A DNA stretch of 37,133 nucleotides from assembly GCA_000969725.1 (NCBI GenBank), contig JXSR01S074906.1; one strand, given 5' to 3'. The position numbers and the translations under genes were made by a program. Numbering within the stretch: position 1 is the first letter of the stretch; the number at the start of each line of letters is the position of its first letter. Below are positions 21,799 to 29,942 of the stretch, piece by piece. The notes under the pieces were generated by a model, which searched no databases, was not told the DNA's origin, and worked only from the letters and a program-made list of their open reading frames with translations. Source of the DNA: Ophiothrix spiculata. Lineage: Eukaryota; Echinodermata; Ophiuroidea; Amphilepidida; Ophiotrichidae.

Positions 21799-21882
21799 CT
21801 GCCTTTGTTGGGACTTGAACCATGACTTATGGCGCGGGTTAGCCATGCGTATTGAAGCGAGGGAATAACCACTCAGTCAACC
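21799..21882 (-). repeat. tRNA-derived segment, copy 2 (5' end eroded)
   Basis: The B-box-like GGTTCAAGTCC and 3' GGCAG are kept. The CTGCCCA at the 5' acceptor has been deleted (CACTCAGTCAACCGTCTTG on the plus strand), so it cannot form the tRNA-like stem. Confidence 0.45.
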
Positions 21883-22288
21883 GTCTTGAAATTTTGAACT
21901 GAAATTTATTACATAAACATTAGAATAACCACATATTAATACAATATAATTGGTAATTCAATAACAAAAATTCAATCAAACCTACAATCTGTCAAAATGG
22001 GAACACAATCACCATTATGAAGTTAAGAGGTTTCGGCTGAAAAGGCGTCAACTTTTTCGAAGTGATCTGTCGACGCCATTTTGTACTTGTTCGTAGAAGA
22101 TAAATCACTGGCGAAAGGTTCATGAGACTTTTAATAAAAATATACCACATGTATGCAAATTATTACGATATTCTGACATGTGTAACTGAGTGGGGAAAAC
22201 ATTGCAGTAAAAAGGGACCGTCCCCTTAATCATTAATGACATGCAGTCTTCTGTCAAAGAGAAGGATTACGGTGATATTCTTGACCTG

Positions 22289-22304
22289 CCGCGGCATGCC
22301 GTGG
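22289..22304. repeat. 16-bp near-palindrome CCGCGGCATGCCGTGG, copy 2
   Basis: Identical to 13965-13980. Confidence 0.45.
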
Positions 22305-22351
22305 TGCATAAAATGTATGCATTTTGTAATAAACCATTTCAAAACGACAGC

Positions 22352-22694
22352 AGTACAATACAATGCAAGCATTTATATAGCACTCTTACATGAAAAAAAG
22401 GTATCACAGCGCTTTACAAAAATAAAATGAAACAAACAAACTACAATACTCAAATATCAAATAATTATGTCCTAAAAAGATTGATTTGGCATGCCGGGTA
22501 TGGTAGGAAGTTTATTTCAAAGGAATGTAACAGTAGAGAAGAGAGTATGTGTGCGAGACGTAATGAGAAGTCGGGCAGAGCATAAACCGCCTCTGGTTGG
22601 TGTGTATATACAGTTGAATAAGTTCAGTTATGTATGCAGGCGATTTAATGAGTCCAAAAACACTTGAAAAACATAGTAAATGATTGTCATGCAA
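22352..22694 (-). pseudogene. L2/CR1-like LINE 3' end, 5'-truncated, copy 2
   Basis: The best-preserved of the three copies. The minus strand is open for about 60 codons and includes SPAYITELIQLYIHTNQRRF, which matches the common LINE C-terminal pattern P-A-Y-L-x-x-L-I-x-x-Y-x-P-x-R-x-L-R-S. This is followed by SHTYSLLYCYIPL, then the AAGCGCT and GCTATATAAATGC 3' UTR tail. A frameshift near 22512 breaks the frame. Only the last quarter of the RT ORF remains. Confidence 0.75.
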
Positions 22695-22830
22695 TCATTT
22701 TATTACATGGCAATGAAATGAATTTTTGGAAGCCATTTTGAAACGGAACGTACATTTTTTTTCTGAAATATAATTTCTGAAATATTGTGATTAGTGTACC
22801 TATATATAGTATGGTGTAAAGATTATTAAG

Positions 22831-22859
22831 TTTCCCGATTTAATTGGAAAATCGGGAAA
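22831..22859. repeat. 11-bp perfect inverted repeat TTTCCCGATTT / AAATCGGGAAA
   Basis: Arms at 22831-22841 and 22849-22859 with a 7-nt spacer. Copy 3 retains only the right arm (near 28105) and copy 1 lacks both arms, so the hairpin was probably lost stepwise. No U-tract or gene context makes it a terminator. Confidence 0.55.
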
Positions 22860-22886
22860 TTGATTTTTAAGGGGATACCATAACCA

Positions 22887-22903
22887 CCCCCCCCCCCCCC
22901 CCC
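22887..22903. repeat. Poly-C run (17 C)
   Basis: A homopolymer that is 13 C in copy 1 (14510-14522) and almost absent in copy 3 (GACCCCCTCC near 28142). It is length-variable and assembly-error prone. Confidence 0.9.
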
Positions 22904-24135
22904 TTATGCAGTTAAGTGTTAAATATTACAAAAATGAATTCACAGTTAGTTAAGCACTAGAATTCGTATCCGTTGGTAGTTGTTTTCTAAATCACAATTT
23001 CCTATCTTAATATTTTGTAAATATGATTAGACCACACCAAAGCCTTACATGGACTGGTGACTTAATGAAAAGAAATTACGATTTATAAATATGCTAATTG
23101 TACAAAATATGAGAATATAATTTGTTAACAATTCCTAAACTGAGGATTTGAACAAAAGCATTGATACATATCGCACAAGCATGTTCAGGTTTGCTTTTCC
23201 CTGACCAGTACTTTCAACCATTCGATGAAGTTACAAGCCTATGGCAATACTGAATACTGTCTTTTGAAAACAAATGACCACTTAAACCTTATCATTATGT
23301 GTTGCTTAAACCCATGGGGCAATTTTTGTGTCATCAGATCTTAGTGCTTCGAGAAGTTTGTCTTTGGTTATCATGTTTAAGACATTAACAGAAACTCGGA
23401 TTGTTATTTCGCAAGTGCATTGAATACATACGAAGATTTGTTTGTATCATTTCGGGTTGCAACTTGCGGGGTGAAATTTCGAGTGGCGACCCGAAATTTG
23501 GACTTGCGACCCTAATATTCGACATACGTAAAACGAAATATCGTCCCAGGAATCAAGAGATTTTACCTTACGTATGGCGAAACTTGTGTTAGAATAAACC
23601 AAAATTTCGCCCTTCAGAAATGAGTTACAAAATCATCTTCTTTAGGCTTTCGTCAAGGAAACCCAACTTGTTTCTTGGTACCAAGTAAGCTAAAGGAAGC
23701 TTACTTCAACAGGGCTCCAAGATGTTTTTAAATTCGGTTTTTGAATGCAGGAGGAAGTCCGGTGCGGTGTACCCGAAGAAAAACCTACGGAAGCAAGCAT
23801 GGACTGAAAATCAAATGCACATGAGAAAAATAAGCAGTAATGTATCTGACTCAAATAGAAAATTTATAAAATTAGAAAAGACTGCATTAGTAGGTATAGA
23901 ATAAATTAACAGGCGGTAAACGAACAGACAAAATTTGAAATTTCATGCATTAGCAAAATGGTAACCGATGTTTGCCTTTTCGAGTATAATTTAATAAAGG
24001 TATTACATATTTTGATCGCCTTCAGAAAATGACATCTATATAGCAATGCTAAAAAGTCAAGCAAGTAAAATAGATTAAACTATTTCCTTCATTCATTCCA
24101 GAGACTTACAGTGAATCGATTTCTTGGTATTTTAG
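22904..24135. other. Non-coding body of large repeat unit, distal part, copy 2
   Basis: Counterpart of 14523-15753. ORFs at 23401-23592 and 23722-23904 plus are not in frame across copies and carry no motif. Confidence 0.55.
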
Positions 24136-24228
24136 CTGTCAAGGCAGAGTCTAAGTTCACGTCGCCCAGCCAAAGAGCAGGTGGATAGAGTATACAAAGT
24201 AAGGAAGCCCGGCAGCAGAGGTGCATGA
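24136..24228 (+). other. Exon-like open stretch, copy 2
   Basis: Reads LSRQSLSSRRPAKEQVDRVY then K between TTTTAG and AAA|GTAAGG. Relative to copy 1 it has I-to-L and E-to-K changes within the first 63 nt, no frame damage, and the same downstream TGA (24226-24228). Confidence 0.2.
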
Positions 24229-24797
24229 CAACGATAGCATTGCCAGTAGCATACACGGCTATCTTACTGTCAGAGCTACTGTGTGTTTAAATGACATGAA
24301 GATCACTGCAAATGAGATAATTAGTGTGTATTCGTAAAGCTTCTATAGATTTCTTTTTATTTCGAAAAGATTCAAGACGATCGTATTATTATGGAATTTG
24401 GTTTTTTTCTAGGCCTGTCAAGTACATGTTACCAATTATTCATGCTAGAAAGGATTCAAAATAATTGATATTCTCTTAGATACTCGAAGAACAACTTGAT
24501 TATTCTAATTAAAAAGCCTCCTTTGGTTGTAAATTTAAGATATAGAAAATTTCAATATTCACTGATAAGATGTTTATGTAAAGTCTATGTACGTGCATAA
24601 AACAATATAATAACAACATTGTTAGAAAGCATGATAGCCATTAATGCATACCAAAATGGTCTTATGATAGGACTTGGTAATTTAATAGTCATTTCAATAT
24701 TAACGATACCTAAGTCTTTGATTTACCTTGGAATACCTACTATCATGATAAAAATGATAATTTATGCAACATGATGTTATACATTAAACTTGTAACA

Positions 24798-24973
24798 CAA
24801 TGCAACATACGTCGTGGACAATGAATGTTTTTCATCATGTATTTATCAATGTGTTCATAATTATGGAAAATGATGCTTTCATTCGTGAGAACTGGCGAGT
24901 TGTAAAAAATGAGTCCAGTAGGCTTATAACCAAAAGTAACAATCTCAAAAATGATCCAGCACTGAAAGAGTTA
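24798..24973. other. 176-bp single-copy spacer between large copies 2 and 3, with an open frame
   Basis: Not found elsewhere in the window. A plus-strand frame is open from about 24800 through the junction into copy 3 (to 25021) and has a protein-like stretch (MENDAFIRENWRVVKNESSR). It could be a trapped exon or unrelated filler DNA. No splice signal or homologue is recognised. Confidence 0.4.
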
Positions 24974-25129
24974 AAGAAACATGAGATTTTTGTTGTTTTT
25001 ATTAAAGCAAAATTTAGGTGATTTACTATATGAAAAAATGGTGTATTTTTTGTGTCTGAGCAAGAAGTATAAATTATCATCACCTGTAAAATTGTTCAAA
25101 TAAAAATGTCTGGGGCCACTGCTGTACAG
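24974..25129. mobile_element. hAT-like MITE, right part only (copy 3)
   Basis: The right terminus GGGGCCACTG and the right CTGTACAG (25122-25129) are present. The left half is missing because copy 3 begins inside the element. Confidence 0.7.
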
Positions 25130-25663
25130 CCATGAATCCGGTATTATAGTTTTTCAGAAATAATGGGGTTGTTTGCATCCAAACCTGATATTTCAAAATT
25201 ATACACAGTGTATATAGAACCTTGGCGGTACTTTTCTGTAACAATCTTTCTCTATCAGTGGGTAGAGTAGATTTTGTATTTTCAAAGGTATACAGTTGCC
25301 AAATGTCACATTGCCTATAGCAAACTCTATGTTTTTTCTCTTTTTTCGGTTTAAGCAAATCAAATTCATCTAGTAATAACCCAAACTTCTAAATCGTATA
25401 ACTTAATAATGACTTTTAATGTCAATGTCCCAAGGATATCACGATGTAGGGTTACATTTAATCTACACTGATTAGATTACCCAACTAGCTGTTTGGGCAA
25501 GAAACAGCAAGATGACTTTTTTATAGTAAATTTTCATGTTTCTGTTTCTCATCTCCTAACATATTTATTTTGAGTTTTAATACACTTCAAGTGCGTGCTG
25601 TTTTCTCGAAATCAAGTAACATTTTAGCACAGTTAACAAAACTCAATCGAAATAAAATTTCAA

Positions 25664-25709
25664 TTCATGATATAACCTTAAACATGTGGTTTATAGGTTA
25701 TATCATGAA
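25664..25709. repeat. Conserved palindromic hairpin, copy 3 (perfect arms)
   Basis: TTCATGATATAACCT (25664-25678) and AGGTTATATCATGAA (25695-25709) are perfect reverse complements. The loop can extend the pairing through TAAAC/GTTTA, giving about 20 paired positions. The size is in the range of a small precursor hairpin, but nothing shows it is transcribed. Confidence 0.68.
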
Positions 25710-27113
25710 CTATAATACATGTAGTTTACATAGATCATGTTGCTTTATTTTAATACCAAGTGAAAGGAAAATGTATTATCAAAAGCCGTGATCGATGATG
25801 TTCTGTTCAAAAGAATAAATATTTTGAAGCTTTGAAGTGCAGGTAGTACTCATGCAGCTTTTCATTTGCATCTTGATTATTTGGAATCCTGAGTTGTTAT
25901 GTTCTATTTATTACGAAATGCATTAGCTCATAACTAAATTTAGTCGATTTGGGGATTCTTTAATGCGTTAACCACATACCCAAAAACAGGTCAATTAATG
26001 AGAAAACATACAAAGCATTAAGTTCAGGGTTGATATGTATATGAACACATTCAAAACATTTACAGTCTGAACAATTTGATGTTATAGATTTTATATGATA
26101 AGTTAATACTGATGATTTAATCTGAATTAATTGTGTAAAATTAAATGCTAAATAACGTTATATCAAATTAAATGTTGGGAATTTCGACATGCTCAAAACA
26201 TTGAAAAATATTTATTTTTTATGTATCATTGAAAACAGGGTCCGATTTGCTCAAAATGGTGTCAAAATAGGTCATAAATTCATAAATTTGCCCAATTTTC
26301 ATTATCGATCACCAATCTTGGTATTGACATTCAGTCATGTTAAAATACGGGACCGATGACATCCGATTTTAAAACTTTAGCCACATTAACAAAAATAACG
26401 GGTTTTTACAGTTATCTAAATACAGATTTCATGGTTTGTATAATTTTGTGATTCTTATTTACTGTGTGTGCCAAAACCACCTATTTGTTAGTGTCTAGGT
26501 ATAAGGAGAGATCTAAAAATTAGATGATCAAATTTAAGAGATGCTTTGATGAGGCTCGGGCAATCGATCTATATAGATCAAAATATCCTACAGAATAACA
26601 CAATTACAGATATAAGACTCTTTTTTGGGAGGGACATAGTGTTGTAAAAGATATTTTATACAGAATAAAACCAAAATGTCCTTTTATTGGACGAGTAACA
26701 TATAACATGACTTTATAAATCATTTGCTTGGAGTTTTGAATAAAATTGAGCAGACATTAAATAATTGATAACCCCGGCCTAGTTGTTAGGGATAAGAAGA
26801 GCAAACATAGTATATAAGAGTTGTTAGTTATTGGAGAATGATTTATAACATCATGTAACATTTATATTCATTGAGGAAATCTGAAACACACCGACTCTTT
26901 AATAAATCATGGCCAACGGCGACAGAGGAATTCCTTAATCAATGTCATAGAAAAGAAAATAGAAACACGGGTGACGTCATGATTAAGTACCAAGTAATAA
27001 GACACTGTGTGTTCTGTTTGCAAAGACATTATTTTATGTTACATGAAATGGACTGTTCAGAAAAATGACAATCGGAATTGTCTATTTAATCATGCAATGA
27101 GAAAAAGTTTCCA
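25710..27113. other. Non-coding body of large repeat unit, middle part, copy 3
   Basis: Counterpart of 12010-13373 and 20389-21798 with scattered substitutions only. A 65-codon plus ORF (26871-27068) is not open in the same way in the other copies. No gene is recognised. Confidence 0.6.
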
Positions 27114-27203
27114 CTGCCTTTGTTGGGACTTGAACCATGACTTATGGCACGGGTAAGCCATACGTAGCGAAGCGAGGGAATAACCGCTCAGTCAACTGGG
27201 CAG
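27114..27203 (-). repeat. tRNA-derived segment (class II tRNA-like), copy 3
   Basis: 90 nt from CTGCC to GGCAG on the minus strand, with A-box-like TTGACTGAGCGGTTA and B-box GGTTCAAGTCC. The B box differs from the eukaryotic consensus GGTTCGANTCC at one fixed position. The 5-bp acceptor stem is intact. The lack of a clear anticodon arm makes a functional tRNA unlikely. Confidence 0.5.
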
Positions 27204-27621
27204 TCTTGAAATTTCGAACTGAATTAGAATGCCATATTTTTCTTTGTTTACATAAAAGCTGACATTTTGAAAAAAATTGAAAACAGCGCGAGTTAATTAC
27301 ATTATCATTCAAAATCAGCACGACATATTAATACAATATAATTGGTAATTCAATAATAGAAATTCAATCAAACCTACAATCTGTCAAAATGTGAACACAA
27401 TCACCATTATGAAGTTAAGAGGTTTCGGCTGAAAAGGCGTCAACATTTTCGAAGTGATATGTCGACGCCATTTTGTACTTGTTCGTAGAAGATAAATCAC
27501 TGGCGAAAGGTTCATGAGACTTTTAATATACCCCATGTATGTCAATTATTACGATATTCTGACATGTGTAACTGAGTGGGAAAACATTGCATTTTGCAAT
27601 AAACCATTTCAAAACGACAAC

Positions 27622-27968
27622 AGTACAATACAATGCAGGCATTTATATAGCACTCTTACATGAAAAAAAGGTATCACAGCGCTTTACAAGAATAAAATGA
27701 AACAAACAAAGTACAATAATACTCAAATATCAAAATAATTATGTCTTAAAAAGGGTGATTGGGCATGCCGGGTATGGTAGGAAGTTTATTCCAAAGGAAT
27801 GTAACAGCAGAGAAGAGAGTATGTGTACGAGACGTAATGAGAAGTCGGGAAGAGCATAAACCGCCTCTGGTTGGTGTGTATATACAGTTGAATAAGTTCA
27901 GTTATGTATGCCGGGGATTTAATGAGTCCAAAAATACTTGAAGATAATAGTAAATGATTGCCATGCAA
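27622..27968 (-). pseudogene. L2/CR1-like LINE 3' end, 5'-truncated, copy 3
   Basis: Contains SPAYITELIQLYIHTNQRRF and SHYVSYTYSLLCCYIPLE on the minus strand, followed by the degraded IR-x-A-x-S region and the AAGCGCT/GCTATATAAATGC tail. Orientation and truncation point match copies 1 and 2, so this is one insertion duplicated twice, not three insertions. Confidence 0.72.
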
Positions 27969-28204
27969 TCATTTTATTACATCGCAATGAAATTTAATTT
28001 TCGGACGCCATTTTTAAACGGCACGTATATTTTTTTTTCTGAAATATAATTTCTGAAAAATTGTGATTAGTGTACCTATATATGGTGTAAAGATTATTAA
28101 AAATTGGAAAATCGGGAAATTGATTTTTAAGGGGATACCATGACCCCCTCCTGATGCAGTTAAGTGTGAAATATTACAAAAATGAATTCACAGTTAGTTC
28201 ACAC

Positions 28205-28450
28205 TTAAGTGGACCCAACATTTGGTTTTTGCGCGTTAGCGCATAAACGCGAAGTAATTTTTCATCGCCCCTCTATTTATTTCTCTAACTTAACTATACT
28301 CTTCACTTGGTGGCAAAAAAATTCAAATCGACCCACCCCTTTCCATGCTAATTAGCATAAATAGACATTTTCGAGGGTGCTCTTCAAATTTGTTTTGCCC
28401 ATAAAATTGCTAGAAAAGAACCCTCTCGTTATGGGTCAAAATGCCCCATT
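28205..28450. other. Copy-3-specific replacement block with a 14-bp palindrome
   Basis: Between ACAGTTAGTT and CGACTTGCGACCC copy 3 has about 245 bp unrelated to the roughly 540 bp in copies 1 and 2. It includes CACTTAAGTG, a CGCGTT/AACGCG hairpin (about 28233-28252) and the perfect palindrome ATGCTAATTAGCAT (28345-28358). A gene-conversion patch or an element inserted with deletion are both possible. No TSD is identified. Confidence 0.55.
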
Positions 28451-28564
28451 TCGACTTGCGACCCTAATATTCTTTAATAAAACTTTGTGTTAGAATAAAC
28501 CAAAATTTCGACCTTCAGAAAAAAGTTACAAGATCATCTTGTTAAGGCTTTCGTCTTTCGAAAC

Positions 28565-28992
28565 CCAACTTGGTTCTTCGTACTAAGTAAGTTAAAGGAA
28601 GCTTACTTCAACAGGGCTCCAAAATGTTTTTAAATTCGGTTTTTGAATGCAGGAGGAAGTCCGGTGTACCCGAAGAAAAACCTGCGGAAGCAAGCATGAC
28701 TTAAAATCAAATGCACATAAGAAAAAGAAGCAGTCATGCAACTGACTCAAATAGAAAATTTATAAAATTAGCAGAAATCCAACTTGGTTCTTCGTACTAA
28801 GTAAGCTAAAGGAAGCTTACTTCAACAGGGCTCCAAGATGTTTTTAATTCGGTTTGTAGATGGAGACGGAAGACCGGAGTACCCGGAAAAAAACCTGTGA
28901 AAGCAAGCATGGACTAAAAATCAAATGCACATGGGAAAAGAAGCAGTCATGCACATGAATCAAATAGAAAATTCATAAAAACTAGCAAAAAT
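28565..28992. repeat. 214-bp tandem duplication inside copy 3
   Basis: CCAACTTGGTTCTTCGTACT starts at 28565 and again at 28779, and similarity continues to about 28992. Copies 1 and 2 have this block once (from about 15268 and 23664). The second unit has diverged more (GGAGACGGAAGACCGGAGTA in place of GGAGGAAGTCCGGTGTA). Confidence 0.85.
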
Positions 28993-29278
28993 TGCATTAG
29001 AAAGTATAAAATAAATTAACAGACGCTAAACGAACAGACAGAATATCAGAAATTAGGAAATTTCATGCATTAGCAAAATGTTAACCGATGTTCGCCTTTT
29101 CGAGTATACAGTTATTTAATAAAGGTATTATTTTGTTCGCCTTCAGAAAATGACATTTGTGCAATAGAATATACATGTGTATATAGCAATGCTAAAAAGA
29201 CAAGCAAGTAAAATATATTAAACTATTTCCTTCATTCATTCCAGAGACTTACAGTGAATGGATTTCTTGGTATTTTAG

Positions 29279-29365
29279 CTGTCAAGGCATAGTTCACGTC
29301 GCCCAGCCGAAGAGCAGGTGGATAGGGTATACAAAGTAAGGAAGCCCGGCGGCAAAGGTGCATGA
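29279..29365 (+). other. Exon-like open stretch, copy 3
   Basis: 57 nt between TTTTAG and AAA|GTAAGG reading LSRHSSRRPAEEQVDRVYK, with a 6-bp in-frame deletion relative to the other copies and one silent AGA/AGG change. The downstream frame ends at the same TGA (29363-29365). Confidence 0.2.
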
Positions 29366-29942
29366 CAACGATAGCATTGCCAGAAGCATACACGGCTATC
29401 TTACTGTCAGAGCTACTGTGTGTTAGAATGACATGAAGATCACTGCAAATGAGATAACGAGTGTGTATTCGTACAGCTTCTATAGATATCTTTTTATTTT
29501 GAATAGATTCAAGACGATCGTATTATTATGGCATTTGGTTTTCTAGGCTTATTAAGTACGTGTTACCAATTTCTAGAAAAGATTTAAAAAAATTGATATT
29601 CCCTCAGATACATGAAGAACAACTTGATTATTCTAATTGAAAGGCCTGCTTTGGTTGTATTAAGATAATACAAAATTTCACTATTCACTGATGTTTATGT
29701 AAAGTCTATGTACGTGCATAAAACAATATATTAACAACATTGTTAGCACGATAGCCATTAATGCATACCAACATGGTCATATGATAGGACTTGGTAATTG
29801 ATAGTCATTTCAATGTTAATGCTACCTACGTCTTTGATTTACCATGGAATACCGATGAAGGTATTGAATACCTACCGACTATCATGATGAAGATAATAAA
29901 TACATGCAGCATAGTGTGCTACATTTGCATACTTGTAACATA

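Larger units (their letters stand above)
16431..24797. repeat. Large segmental duplication, copy 2 (about 8.4 kb)
   Basis: Homologous to copy 1 from 5443 onward and to copy 3 over its right 5.1 kb. It keeps the 64-bp GTACA-bounded piece lost from A2, so it was not copied from present-day A2. It lacks all four copy-1 insertions and gives their empty sites. It shares with copy 3 an 80-bp piece (about 19873-19960) and about 50 bp (about 24582-24640) absent from copy 1. It has lost a stretch near 21905 (CATTTTGAAAACATTG region) that copies 1 and 3 retain. The right end resembles copy 3 to ACTTGTAACA at 24797. Confidence 0.92.
24974..29942. repeat. Large segmental duplication, copy 3 (left-truncated, about 5.0 kb)
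   Basis: Starts abruptly inside the hAT-like MITE (AAAGAAACATGAGATTTTTG, matching copy 2 near 19656) and follows copy 2 to ACTTGTAACA near 29942, after which the DNA is single-copy. Copy-specific changes: a deletion of about 125 bp near 27590, replacement of roughly 540 bp by about 245 bp of unrelated sequence at 28205-28450, loss of about 60 bp near 28470, and an internal 214-bp tandem duplication at 28565-28992. Confidence 0.9.

Noticed and set aside
14346..24135. Multiple 60-75-codon ORFs on both strands in the duplicated units
   Set aside because: They are not open in the same frame in the other copies or contain no motif, as expected for chance ORFs in AT-rich DNA.
5443..29942. The whole repeat unit as one giant transposon (for example Maverick-like or LTR-bounded)
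   Set aside because: No inverted or direct terminal repeats delimit the unit, no replication, integrase or capsid ORFs are present, and the copy boundaries differ between copies.
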